A DNA stretch of 64,000 nucleotides, taken from positions 496,001-560,000 of the forward strand of contig OY776216.1 of NCBI GenBank assembly GCA_963675435.1, read 5' to 3'. Position 1 is the first letter of the stretch. Each line of letters opens with the position of its first letter. A program made the position numbers and the translations under genes. The notes beneath the pieces are model-generated. The model did not search any database. It was not told where the DNA came from and worked only from the letters and a program-made list of their open reading frames with translations. Below, piece after piece: positions 8,310-17,024 of this stretch. Origin of the DNA: Saccharicrinis sp963675435 (GTDB taxonomy: Bacteria > Bacteroidota > Bacteroidia > Bacteroidales > Marinilabiliaceae).

Positions 8310-9262
8310 TTTTTTATAACACTTGCCTTAAATGCTCAAAAAACAGAATATCTCACTATAACGATTCTGCAAACAAAACAGACAACGACATTAATAAAAA
8401 ATGTATGTTGGATCAGTATTAATCTACTAATGTTAAGATTTTTTCAACTATTGTTTTGTTTCATGGTGGCGGCTTACGTATTGGATCAAAATAAATTCCA
8501 GAAACTCTTAAAAACAAAAATCTGGCTATTGTTGGTGTTAACTACAGACTTTACCCAAAAGTAGGAGCTCTAAAATACATTGAAGATGCTGCAGCAGATG
8601 TAGCCTGGATTTTTAATCATATTTAAGAGTTTTGCGGTGACACATCTTTAATTTTTATTTCAAGCCATTCTGCAGGTCAATATCTTACCAGCATAATTGG
8701 ACTTGACAATAAATATTTAGGTAATTATCAATTAGATGCCAATAATATTGCAGGTTTAATTCCTTTTAGTGGACATACAATTACACACTTTTCCGATCGT
8801 GAAGAAAGAGGAATTAAACCCGGATTATGTATTAGAATTTCGTAATGAACATTGAAAGTACCATAAAACAAGGCTTTACTGAAACGAGGCATAGCATCGT
8901 TCTGGTGAGTTGAAGTGAAGTAACGAAGTGTCTTGTTTTGAAGTAATTTCAATGTGTAATAGATGGTCTAATGCATATTGCGGGTTAAAGGTACACAACC
9001 AATCATTTATGACCGTGCTCCATTATTTCATGTAAGAGCGAATGCCTCACCTTTATTGCTAATTACAGGAGATAAAGAATTCGAAATGCTTGAGAGATAT
9101 GAAGAAAACGCTTATATGATGAGAATAATGAAATTTGTTGGTAATAAAGATAGGAAACTTTACGAGCTCGATGAATATGGACATGGAATGACAGAGCCAG
9201 CTTTCCCTTTATTATTAAAGGAAGTAAAACGTATCACTGATCTGAAAACATCAAACAAATAA
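8286..9262 (+). pseudogene. Decayed alpha/beta-hydrolase (esterase) gene
   Basis: Joined across frames, the translation gives an exported alpha/beta hydrolase. It starts with a signal peptide (MKINFSCVFFITLALNAQ). An HGGG oxyanion motif follows near 8470, then VNYRLYP, the nucleophile region SSHSAGQYL (about 8661-8687), and a C-terminal PLLLITGDKEFEML and HGMTEPAFPLL with the late catalytic Asp/His region. The gene is broken by a frameshift near 8340, by in-frame TAA codons at 8420, 8492 and 8624, and by a 166-bp palindromic insertion at 8819-8984. After the insertion the original frame resumes exactly. The family is close to BD-FAE/carboxylesterase-type secreted esterases. Confidence 0.9.
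8819..8984. mobile_element. MITE, 166 bp, near-palindromic, 5-bp target duplication TTAAA
   Basis: The element begins CCCGGATTATGTATTAGA and ends with the near reverse complement of this (CCCGCAATATGCATTAGA when read backwards), so 15 of 18 terminal bases match. It is flanked on both sides by TTAAA (8814-8818 and 8985-8989), and removing one copy plus the element restores the hydrolase frame. Further in, the arms pair again (ACATTGAAA, TAC and AAAACAAG blocks), so the whole element can fold into one long hairpin. It encodes no transposase. A family with 5-bp duplications would have to move it in trans. A minus-strand frame through it is not a gene. Confidence 0.88.
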
Positions 9263-9390
9263 CCTCCCTTGTTCTAAATCAGTTCTAAACATCATAAAGA
9301 GCTGTTTTAATACCTCTTACAATCAAACACATTAACTTATCAACAATATAATTATTAAAAAATAAGGTACATTTATAACCTTAATTTTTC

Positions 9391-9398
9391 TAATTTCG
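9391..9398 (+). promoter_or_regulatory. -7-like element TAATTTCG before rluF
   Basis: TAATTTCGCACC lies about 20 bases before the rluF ATG. It shares TAATTTCGCAC with the element at 7996-8003, which suggests a real variant of the -7 box. Confidence 0.5.
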
Positions 9399-9417
9399 CA
9401 CCATATTCAAAGATATA

Positions 9418-10152
9418 ATGGAAGAAAAGGAGTCTGTAAGGATTAATAAGTATTTAAGTGAGGTTGGGTATTGCTCAAGAAGAGAGGCGGACAAACTTAT
9501 ATTATCAGGTAAAGTAACCATCAATGGAAAAACTCCAGAAATGGGCACTAAAGTTAAACCCGATGATATTGTTAAGGTAAAAGGTAAATTAGTATCAGAA
9601 CCTAAAGATAAACCTGTATATATTGCATTTAATAAACCAGTTGGTATTGTTTGCACTACCGATACTCGAGTAGAAAAAAACAATATCATTGATTATATCA
9701 ACCATCCTAAACGTATCTTTCCTATCGGACGATTAGATAAACCCAGCGAGGGGTTAATTTTTCTGACAAACGATGGTGATATTGTTAATAAAATACTTCG
9801 TGCCCGAAACAATCATGAAAAAGAATATATTGTAAGAGTAAATAAGCCTGTCACTAGCGAATTCATAAAAAAGATGGGGAATGGAGTCCCAATTTTAGAT
9901 ACAGTAACAAAAAAATGCAAAGTTGTTAAAACCGGGAAATATGAATTTAACATTATTCTTACGCAAGGTTTAAACCGCCAAATCAGAAGAATGAGCGAAT
10001 ATTTAGGTTATGAAGTTAAACAGCTAAAGCGTATTCGTATCATGAATGTAAAACTGGATGTTCCTGTTGGTAAATGGCGAAATTTAACTGCCAAAGAATT
10101 AAATGAAATAAACAGATTAGTCTCTGATTCATCAAAAACACATTTTGAATAA
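9418..10152 (+). CDS. rluF: 23S rRNA pseudouridine-2604 synthase
   Basis: Residues 7-65 form an S4 RNA-binding domain (INKYLSEVGYCSRREADKLI). The catalytic domain follows, with the RsuA/RluF-type motif FPIGRLDKPSEGLIFLTNDGD, whose Asp (GRLD) is the nucleophile for uridine isomerisation. The segments NKILRARNNHEKEY, VPILDTVTKKCKV, QGLNRQIRRM and RIRIMNV are the ones that separate RluF from RsuA and RluB. RluF modifies U2604 in 23S rRNA. At 244 residues it is somewhat shorter than the E. coli protein, which has a longer tail. It is transcribed alone from a nearby -7 element. Confidence 0.92.
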   Translation: MEEKESVRINKYLSEVGYCSRREADKLILSGKVTINGKTPEMGTKVKPDDIVKVKGKLVSEPKDKPVYIAFNKPVGIVCTTDTRVEKNNIIDYINHPKRIFPIGRLDKPSEGLIFLTNDGDIVNKILRARNNHEKEYIVRVNKPVTSEFIKKMGNGVPILDTVTKKCKVVKTGKYEFNIILTQGLNRQIRRMSEYLGYEVKQLKRIRIMNVKLDVPVGKWRNLTAKELNEINRLVSDSSKTHFE

Positions 10153-10262
10153 AAGAACAACATCAATTATTACAACACTCTGTTTTAAAACTCAATACTA
10201 CGATTGTTGATAACATAATTACGGTAATTTTACCAGAACTATTAATATCTTAATTTTCCTTG

Positions 10263-10270
10263 TATCTTTG
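10263..10270 (+). promoter_or_regulatory. -7 promoter element (TATCTTTG)
   Basis: This is a perfect TAnnTTTG match about 120 bases upstream of the small membrane-protein gene. If used, it would give a leader of about 115 bases. No clear -33 box was found. Confidence 0.4.
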
Positions 10271-10390
10271 TAGTTGGTTTTTGAAATTACACCTAATTAT
10301 TTTTACATAAAACTATTTTATCAGGTTAACTTGAAGCTTGCATTCATGCCCAATGATAGTTTTTATGACAATTAAACGTAAATAATAAAA

Positions 10391-10711
10391 ATGAAATTTA
10401 CATTTGTTAAAACAACAAGGCACAGAACATTTCATCATACACCAATTTATTATGATGAAGCAAAGGAAGAGCGTGAGGAACGTGCCCGAAGAATTAAAGA
10501 TGAATTAGGAATAGAACAAGAGGAAGATACTCGATCAACCGAAGATAGAATCAGGGGTAAAATGAGAAGAAAAATTGCTACTCATTTTGACGTTGCCAGA
10601 AAAGAAAAGCGTAAATCAAACTTAAGACTTATAGTAATACTTATTGGGTTAATGATCGCATTTTATTACCTCTTTTCTACAAGTAAGGAATGGATTATGC
10701 ATTTCATGTAA
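10391..10711 (+). CDS. Small single-pass membrane protein, unknown function
   Basis: This 106-residue protein has a basic, charged N-terminal half that is strongly helical (EAKEEREERARRIKDELG), then a basic stretch (RGKMRRK, RKEKRKS). One hydrophobic helix lies at about residues 77-94, with a short C-terminal tail. The positive-inside rule places the N-terminal part in the cytoplasm. No enzyme motif is present. It sits just before mutL with a palindromic terminator in between, so co-transcription is unlikely. Similar small proteins next to mutL seem to be common in Bacteroidota, but I cannot name a family. Confidence 0.7.
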   Translation: MKFTFVKTTRHRTFHHTPIYYDEAKEEREERARRIKDELGIEQEEDTRSTEDRIRGKMRRKIATHFDVARKEKRKSNLRLIVILIGLMIAFYYLFSTSKEWIMHFM

Positions 10712-10751
10712 TCCTAATCACAAAATTTTAATCTTTTATCTAAAATTTTTA

Positions 10752-10775
10752 AAAACATCTGTATACAGATGTTTT
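10752..10775 (+). terminator. Palindromic terminator-like hairpin before mutL
   Basis: A perfect 24-base palindrome (centre GTATAC) with AAAACATCTG/CAGATGTTTT arms is followed by a short T-rich stretch. It lies 40 bases after the small membrane-protein gene and 22 bases before mutL. Confidence 0.6.
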
Positions 10776-10797
10776 GTTATTTATATCAAATTAGTTT

Positions 10798-12720
10798 ATG
10801 TCTGATATTATACAATTATTACCTGATTCCGTAGCCAACCAAATAGCTGCAGGAGAAGTTATTCAACGACCAGCGTCCATGATTAAGGAGTTAGTAGAAA
10901 ATGCTATTGATGCAGGTAGTACTGATATTAAAGTAATTGTAAAAGATGCAGGAAGAACATTAGTTCAAGTCATTGACAATGGTTGTGGTATGTCGGCAAC
11001 AGATGCTAGAATGGCATTTGAAAGACATGCAACTTCTAAAATTAACAATGTTAACGACCTTTTTGCAATACGTACAATGGGTTTTAGAGGTGAAGCCCTC
11101 GCCTCGATAGCTGCCGTTGCTCAAGTTGAATTAAAAACAAAAAAGACAGGCGATGAATTAGGAACTCAAATTGAAATTGCAGGTTCAAAAGTTGAAAAGC
11201 AGGAAGTTGTTTCTTGTGCTTCTGGAAGTAACTTTATGATCAAAAATTTATTTTATAACGTACCTGCCCGTCGTAAATTCTTAAAAAAAGATTCTACTGA
11301 ACTTCGTCATATTATCAATGAATTTCAAAGAATCGCATTAGCAAATCCAGACATTAGTTTTAGTTTGGATCACAATAACATGCCATTATTTCAGCTGCCA
11401 GTATCAAGTTTGCGACAACGTATAGTAAATATGCTTGGTAAGAATATGAATCAACAATTAGTTCCGGTTGAAACAGAAACCACATTGATTAAAATATCAG
11501 GTTTTATTGGCAAACCAGAATCTGCTCGTAAATCATCAGGAGATCAATTCTTCTTTGTGAATCAAAGATATATGCGTCATCCTTATTTACACAAAGCAAT
11601 TACAGAAGCTTATTCAAATTTAATCTTACCAAATACAGTTCCTGCTTACTTTTTGTTTTTTGAAGTTGATCCAAAAATTATCGACATCAACATTCATCCT
11701 ACAAAAACAGAAATTAAGTTTGAAGATGAAAGAACAATTTGGCATATAACCAACGCCTGTATCAGAGAAAGTCTGGGAAAACATAATATGATTCCAACTA
11801 TTGATTTTGATACAGCTGATATGGTAGATATTCCTGTAAGTAACAATAAGCAGGAAAATGAAGCTCCTACAATTGAGGTAAACCCATTTTTCAATCCTTT
11901 TGAAACTCCAACTCCGGATATATCAAGTTTTGGTGGACCAGAAAGTAGTTCGGGTAATGGATATTCAGGAGGCTCTTACACTCCTAAATCAACTCCAAAA
12001 AATTGGGATCAGTTGTACAACGATTTCGAATCTGAAAAAGGAAGTATGCCATTTGAAACAGATCCTGAATCAAGCGAAACATACAATGATGTTGAACCAG
12101 AACAAGCTCCTGTTCAACAAACTTTTATGTCAAAAGGAATGAATGAGGAAACAAATCAGGGCGCTTCGTGTTTTCAATTTAAAAACAGATATATTTTAAC
12201 ATCTGGAAAATCCGGTTTAATGATGGTAGACCAAAAGAGAGCACATGAAAGAATTCTATTCGAACGCTTGATGCAATCTATTTCTACACAACAGAGTATG
12301 ACCCAGCAAAATTTATTTCCGGAACAACTTGAGTTTAATGCTGAAGACACAATTATTGTCAACGAACTATTAGCTGATTTTCAAATATTTGGTTTAGACC
12401 TAAATCCAATTGCAGATAATAGTTTTGAAGTTCGTGGTATGCCTGTAAATATGGAGAAAATGAATCCTAAAGAACTTATTGATGAAATTATTGGGGCCTA
12501 CAAATCCGGTGAAGTAAATCTTGAAACAGACCTTAAAGAAAGAATTGCTCGCACCATTTCTCGTCAATCATCAATACGACATGGACAATATTTATCAACT
12601 GAAGAGATGGATGAATTAATTGGTCAGCTTTTCACTTGTCAGGTTCCAAATTATTCACCAGATGGTAAACCAATTATATCTATTTTATCAAATGATGAAA
12701 TAGAGAGTCGATTTAAGTGA
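10798..12720 (+). CDS. mutL: DNA mismatch repair protein MutL
   Basis: The GHKL ATPase domain fills residues 1-330: the N-box VKELVENAIDAGSTDI, the DNGCGM motif, the ATP-lid segment HATSKI followed by RTMGFRGEALASI, and GSNFMIKNLFYNVPARRKF. A Ser/Pro/Asn-rich linker (about 345-445) leads to the C-terminal dimerisation domain. There the endonuclease motif of nicking MutL proteins is altered: residues 478-489 read DQKRAHERILFE rather than DQHA..E....E, and the usual CPHGRP zinc motif reads SPDGKP at 620-625. The protein may therefore match partner proteins without strong nicking activity. It is full length and transcribed separately. Confidence 0.95.
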   Translation: MSDIIQLLPDSVANQIAAGEVIQRPASMIKELVENAIDAGSTDIKVIVKDAGRTLVQVIDNGCGMSATDARMAFERHATSKINNVNDLFAIRTMGFRGEALASIAAVAQVELKTKKTGDELGTQIEIAGSKVEKQEVVSCASGSNFMIKNLFYNVPARRKFLKKDSTELRHIINEFQRIALANPDISFSLDHNNMPLFQLPVSSLRQRIVNMLGKNMNQQLVPVETETTLIKISGFIGKPESARKSSGDQFFFVNQRYMRHPYLHKAITEAYSNLILPNTVPAYFLFFEVDPKIIDINIHPTKTEIKFEDERTIWHITNACIRESLGKHNMIPTIDFDTADMVDIPVSNNKQENEAPTIEVNPFFNPFETPTPDISSFGGPESSSGNGYSGGSYTPKSTPKNWDQLYNDFESEKGSMPFETDPESSETYNDVEPEQAPVQQTFMSKGMNEETNQGASCFQFKNRYILTSGKSGLMMVDQKRAHERILFERLMQSISTQQSMTQQNLFPEQLEFNAEDTIIVNELLADFQIFGLDLNPIADNSFEVRGMPVNMEKMNPKELIDEIIGAYKSGEVNLETDLKERIARTISRQSSIRHGQYLSTEEMDELIGQLFTCQVPNYSPDGKPIISILSNDEIESRFK

Positions 12721-12795
12721 CAGATTGTCTGGATTATGTTTGGTCTGAATCTTGTTATCTTAAGCTCTAATAAACAAAAGCAAAAGAATTAAAAT

Positions 12796-13557
12796 ATGTA
12801 TCAACAACGACAATCCTTTTTTAGTAACATACCTCCCATTGTAAAAAACTTATTGATCATAAATGGTCTGATGTTTTTTGCAACTTATCTATTATCAAAA
12901 GGAATTAGTATTCCTGGCATTGGTTATACAAGAATTCATCTTGATGAATTACTAGGATTATACACTCCTGGTAGCCATCAATTTTACTTCTTTCAATACA
13001 TCACATATATGTTTATGCATGGCAGTATTGAGCATATTTTTTTAAATATGTTTGCGCTGTTTATGTTTGGTAGAATACTTGAAAAAATATGGGGACCTCA
13101 AAAGTTTTTATTCTATTATTTTGCTACAGGTATTGGAGCTGCTTTACTTTACGTTTTAGTTGCCTTTATCCGATCAAAAATGATTGCAAGTGGTTTACCA
13201 CCTGAAGCTGTACAAAGAGTATACAATGAGGGCTTTTCCGTTCTATCCCAAAATAAAAATTATGTTGATGCTACTGCTGCTTCTTTAAATAGAATAATAA
13301 ATGTACCAATGGTTGGTGCATCCGGAGCAATTTTTGGTTTGCTTTTAGCATTCGGTATGTTATTCCCTGAGGAACGTATATATCTTTATATGGTACTTCC
13401 TGTTAAGGCAAAATGGTTTGTTTTAGGTTATGGTGCTATTGAATTATTTTCCACTATTGCCAATAACCCCGGAGATAATGTGGCTCACCTCGCACATTTA
13501 GGAGGTATGTTAGTTGGTTTTATTCTTATTCGTTTTTGGCAGAAAAAACATTTTTAA
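12796..13557 (+). CDS. Rhomboid family intramembrane serine protease (first of a pair)
   Basis: This 253-residue membrane protein has about six helices. The catalytic dyad is visible: Ser176 in GASGAIFG and His234 in HLAHLGG. The helix-2 segment FMHGSIEHIFLNMFALFMFG has the HxxxN-type residues that shape the oxyanion hole. Rhomboids cut transmembrane segments of other membrane proteins. A loop between helices 3 and 4 (about residues 126-170) is longer than usual. The gene is followed 35 bases later by a second rhomboid gene, so the two are probably co-transcribed. Confidence 0.92.
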   Translation: MYQQRQSFFSNIPPIVKNLLIINGLMFFATYLLSKGISIPGIGYTRIHLDELLGLYTPGSHQFYFFQYITYMFMHGSIEHIFLNMFALFMFGRILEKIWGPQKFLFYYFATGIGAALLYVLVAFIRSKMIASGLPPEAVQRVYNEGFSVLSQNKNYVDATAASLNRIINVPMVGASGAIFGLLLAFGMLFPEERIYLYMVLPVKAKWFVLGYGAIELFSTIANNPGDNVAHLAHLGGMLVGFILIRFWQKKHF

Positions 13558-13592
13558 ATAAATTTAGTTTTTAAGTATCAAACAGAACTGTT

Positions 13593-14483
13593 ATGCCTAT
13601 AGCTGACGAAATAAAACAATCATTTAAAATGGGTGGAGTTGTTACTCGCCTTATTTACATTAATATTGGTGTATTTTTAGTAGTTCGAATATTATATGCT
13701 GTTTATACACTGTCATTTAACAATCCATATTTTCCTTTAACTTCCTGGTTATCCGTTCCTGCCAGTCCTGAAAATTTGATTTTTCAGCCCTGGAGTTTAA
13801 TAACCTATATGTTTTTACATTTTGAGTTTATGCATATCCTTTTTAATATGCTAACTCTATTTTGGTTTGGAAGAATATTCCTTCAGTATTTTAATCCTCG
13901 ACAATTACTTGGGGTTTACTTTATGGGAGGTATTTCAGGTGCATTATTATATATTCTATCATATAATTTGTTTCCTGCACTTCAAAATTTTGCACCAAGT
14001 GCAATTATGATGGGAGCATCGGCATCTGTAATGGCTATTATTTTTGCATCAGCTAAATATTCTCCTAATTTTAAAGTTCATCTCTTATTAATAGGACCTG
14101 TAAAATTAATACACCTTGCTATTGGTCTGTTAATTATGGATATTATTGGTATCGGTGCAATGAAGAATACAGGAGGTCATCTGGCACATATTGGTGGGGC
14201 TTTGTTTGGTTTACTATTTGCTTCGCAAGTTATTAAAGGGAAAGATATTACTATGAAATTTAACCATTTTATGGATAATCTTGTGAGCATCTTCTCCCGA
14301 AAACCAAAAATGAAGGTTACTCATACCCAAAATAAAAGACCAATGAACGATATGGAATATAATGCTCAAAAAAGAAAGAAACAAAGTAATATTGACCATA
14401 TCTTAGAAAAAATTAAGGCAAGTGGTTACGATAGTTTAACCAAACAAGAAAAAGAAGACCTTTTTAACGCTAGTAACAATTAA
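13593..14483 (+). CDS. Rhomboid family intramembrane serine protease (second of a pair)
   Basis: It is related to but clearly different from its upstream neighbour. The dyad is Ser143 in MMGASASVMAI and His199 in GGHLAHIGGALFG. The helix-2 segment is FLHFEFMHILFNMLTLFWFGR. After the last helix (about residue 212) there is a cytoplasmic tail of about 80 residues, basic and ending in ILEKIKASGYDSLTKQEKEDLF, a short motif often found at the end of Bacteroidota rhomboids. The tail may bind a partner or substrate. The next gene starts 12 bases later, so the three genes form an operon-like run. Confidence 0.92.
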   Translation: MPIADEIKQSFKMGGVVTRLIYINIGVFLVVRILYAVYTLSFNNPYFPLTSWLSVPASPENLIFQPWSLITYMFLHFEFMHILFNMLTLFWFGRIFLQYFNPRQLLGVYFMGGISGALLYILSYNLFPALQNFAPSAIMMGASASVMAIIFASAKYSPNFKVHLLLIGPVKLIHLAIGLLIMDIIGIGAMKNTGGHLAHIGGALFGLLFASQVIKGKDITMKFNHFMDNLVSIFSRKPKMKVTHTQNKRPMNDMEYNAQKRKKQSNIDHILEKIKASGYDSLTKQEKEDLFNASNN

Positions 14484-14495
14484 AAAGATTGCATT

Positions 14496-15596
14496 TTGAA
14501 CAGAATAACCAGGTCTATCATACTTTTTTTTAATCTATCTGTAGCATTTCTTCTAATGCTGTCATCTTTGGGTGCCTACATTAGTCCTGTTCATATTAAT
14601 TTTTTATCCTTTCTAGGATTCATCTTTCCTTTTTTATGGATTTCCAATGTTGCGTTTGCCATTTTCTGGATGTTTAAAAAACGTAAACGACTTATTATTT
14701 CTCTTTCACTGGTAATATTAACATGGTCGCAATGGAATGCTGTATTTCAATTAAGTAATAAAGATCTTCCTACTAATATTGATAAGGTACAAACCATTAC
14801 ATTTATGTCATACAACGTAAGAATGTTTGATAAGTATGTATGGACAAAAGATAAAGAAACACCTAAAAAGATCTATCAATTTATTAAAGATCAAAATCCT
14901 GATATACTTTGCATACAGGAATTTTATATTAATAATAAAAAGAATCAATATTCAGAAAATAACATATTATCGAAATTTAAGCAATACAAATACAAACATC
15001 TGGAATACAATATCAAAACAAAGTCGGGAAGAAAGTATGGTTTAGCAACCTTTTCAAAATATCCAATTACCAGCACAAAACCTCTGCACTTTGAAAACAC
15101 AACCAACTTTAGTACTCAAACAGATATTGATATTAATGGCAAGCATGTTCGTATTTTTAACAACCATTTAGAGTCGATTCGTTTACAAAAAGAAAATTAT
15201 AATTTTATCGATAGCCTTGAATTTAAAAATGACAAAGAACGAAGAAAAGGTATTTACGATATCTTTAGTAAACTTAAACATGCTTTTGCTAATCGTTCAT
15301 ATCAGGCTCAAACTATTGGCAGACATATTAAAAATTCACCCTTCCCTGCTATTGTATGTGGTGATTTTAATGATACACCGATTTCATATGTTTACAGAAC
15401 GGTAAAAGGAGATCTGAAAGATTCGTTTATCGAATCAGGAAGTGGTTTTGGAGGTACATACAATGGTAATTTACCATCTTTTAGAATCGATTTTATCTTT
15501 CATGATAAATCGTTTGAGTCATTTAACCACCAAAGAATTAAAGTAAACTATAGCGACCATTACCCTATTAAAACAACGCTAAAACTACCTTTATAA
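14496..15596 (+). CDS. Membrane-anchored endonuclease/exonuclease/phosphatase (EEP) family hydrolase
   Basis: Three hydrophobic helices occupy roughly residues 8-80, so the C-terminal catalytic domain probably lies outside the cytoplasm. EEP-fold motifs follow in order: TFMSYNVRMFD (metal-binding Asn), DILCIQEF (catalytic Glu), FNNHLES (His), VCGDFNDTP (Asp/Asn pair) and the final SDHYPI (catalytic Asp-His). The superfamily covers nucleases, sphingomyelinases and inositol phosphatases, and the substrate cannot be told from sequence. It starts 12 bases after the second rhomboid gene. Confidence 0.88.
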   Translation: MNRITRSIILFFNLSVAFLLMLSSLGAYISPVHINFLSFLGFIFPFLWISNVAFAIFWMFKKRKRLIISLSLVILTWSQWNAVFQLSNKDLPTNIDKVQTITFMSYNVRMFDKYVWTKDKETPKKIYQFIKDQNPDILCIQEFYINNKKNQYSENNILSKFKQYKYKHLEYNIKTKSGRKYGLATFSKYPITSTKPLHFENTTNFSTQTDIDINGKHVRIFNNHLESIRLQKENYNFIDSLEFKNDKERRKGIYDIFSKLKHAFANRSYQAQTIGRHIKNSPFPAIVCGDFNDTPISYVYRTVKGDLKDSFIESGSGFGGTYNGNLPSFRIDFIFHDKSFESFNHQRIKVNYSDHYPIKTTLKLPL

Positions 15597-15646
15597 AATA
15601 TTACAATAGCTTATCATTATTTTATCAAATGAGTGCTATATTTTTC

Positions 15647-15654
15647 TATTTTTG
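15647..15654 (+). promoter_or_regulatory. -7 promoter element (TATTTTTG) before thyA
   Basis: A perfect TAnnTTTG match lies 30 bases upstream of the thyA ATG. The following bases GTGA are the same as after the element at 32282. Confidence 0.55.
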
Positions 15655-15684
15655 TGAATCATTTAATTATTTGAATAAAAACCT

Positions 15685-16479
15685 ATGCATCAATATCTTG
15701 AATTGTGCCAACGTGTGTTGGATGAAGGCGTTTTAAAAGAAGACAGAACTGGAACCGGAACAATTAGTGTATTTGGACATCAAATGCGATTTAATCTGAA
15801 AGAAGGATTTCCCTTAGTAACCACAAAAAAACTTCATTTAAAATCAATCATTCATGAGCTTATTTGGTTTTTAAAGGGAAGTACAAATGTGAAGTACCTT
15901 CAAGATAATGGTGTTAGAATTTGGAATGAGTGGGCTAAAGAAGATGGCGAGCTTGGGCCAATTTACGGATACCAATGGCGATCATGGCCAACGGCTAATG
16001 GTGAATATATTGATCAGATTAAACAAGTAATTGATGCTATTAAAAACAATCCCGATTCTCGCAGACACATTGTAAGTGCCTGGAATGTAGGACAACTTGA
16101 AGAAATGCAGCTTCCTCCCTGCCACATCTTATTTCAGTTTTATGTTGCTAACGGAAAACTATCTTGTCAATTATACCAAAGAAGTGCCGATTTATTTTTA
16201 GGTGTACCATTTAATATTGCTTCGTATGCTTTATTAACCATGATGGTAGCACAAGCAACAGAGTTAGAATTAGGCGATTTTGTGCATACTTTAGGCGATG
16301 TTCATATTTACAAAAATCATATTGATCAAGTAAAATTACAATTGACCAGAACGCCTTATTCATTACCAACAATGAACATTAATCCGAATGTTAAAGAAAT
16401 TGATGACTTTAAATATGAAGATTTTACATTAAGTAATTACGAATCTCATCCACACATCAAGGGTGCCATTTCGGTTTAA
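15685..16479 (+). CDS. thyA: Thymidylate synthase
   Basis: The 264-residue protein is the standard length of bacterial ThyA, which methylates dUMP to dTMP using methylenetetrahydrofolate. It shows DRTGTGTISVFGHQMRFNL, the catalytic cysteine in LPPCHILFQF, QLYQRSADLFLGVPFNIASYALL and the C-terminal HPHIKGAISV. It is followed by folA after 41 bases, the usual partner because ThyA produces dihydrofolate that DHFR must recycle. Confidence 0.98.
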   Translation: MHQYLELCQRVLDEGVLKEDRTGTGTISVFGHQMRFNLKEGFPLVTTKKLHLKSIIHELIWFLKGSTNVKYLQDNGVRIWNEWAKEDGELGPIYGYQWRSWPTANGEYIDQIKQVIDAIKNNPDSRRHIVSAWNVGQLEEMQLPPCHILFQFYVANGKLSCQLYQRSADLFLGVPFNIASYALLTMMVAQATELELGDFVHTLGDVHIYKNHIDQVKLQLTRTPYSLPTMNINPNVKEIDDFKYEDFTLSNYESHPHIKGAISV

Positions 16480-16520
16480 ATTGTTCATTTATATAATCAA
16501 TCAACAATTAAAAAATAAAC

Positions 16521-17024
16521 ATGTCAGAATTTTCAATTATTGTGGCCATTGCTAAAATGAATGCTATCGGCCAAAATAACGACCTGCTTGCACATATATC
16601 AAAAGATCTTAAGCGATTTAAAGCATTAACAAGCAGACATACTATTATCATGGGAAGAAAAACCTTTGAATCTCTTCCTAATGGTGCGCTTCCAAACAGA
16701 AGAAATATTGTAATAACTCGCAACACAGAACTTAAATTTGAAGGTGCCGAAGTTGTTAATTCTCCAGAAGAGGCCATAGAACTATGTAAGGAAGATGGTG
16801 AAGTTTTTATTATTGGTGGAGCAACTATTTACGAGGCTTTTTTACCTTATACAAACAGACTATATCTTACGTTAATAGATCAGTTTTTTAATGAAGTTGA
16901 CACTTTTTTCCCGGATATAAATTATGATCAGTGGGACGAGACATACAGAGAAGATGTTATTGACGATGAGCAAAATGATTTTAGCTATACCTTTCTTGAT
17001 TTAAAACGAAAAAAGCAAGCTTAA
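16521..17024 (+). CDS. folA: Dihydrofolate reductase
   Basis: The 167-residue protein has the DHFR order of motifs: SIIVAIAKMNAIGQNNDLLAHISKDLKRFK (substrate loop and helix B), IIMGRKTFESLP (NADPH binding) and VFIIGGATIYEAFLPYTNRLYLTLID. The active-site acid is usually Asp or Glu in helix B, and here the DL of ISKDLKRFK fits. It forms an operon with thyA. Its stop codon overlaps by four bases the end of the convergent ion-channel gene, so no terminator hairpin fits between the two. Confidence 0.97.
   Translation: MSEFSIIVAIAKMNAIGQNNDLLAHISKDLKRFKALTSRHTIIMGRKTFESLPNGALPNRRNIVITRNTELKFEGAEVVNSPEEAIELCKEDGEVFIIGGATIYEAFLPYTNRLYLTLIDQFFNEVDTFFPDINYDQWDETYREDVIDDEQNDFSYTFLDLKRKKQA

Noticed and set aside
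8728..8952. A 74-codon open frame on the minus strand
   Set aside because: It runs through the MITE and into the dead esterase gene on the opposite strand; it is a by-product of the palindrome and has no support of its own.
8286..9262. Recoding or programmed frameshifting as an explanation of the broken hydrolase frame
   Set aside because: There are three separate TAA codons, a frameshift and a 166-bp insertion, too many lesions for recoding.
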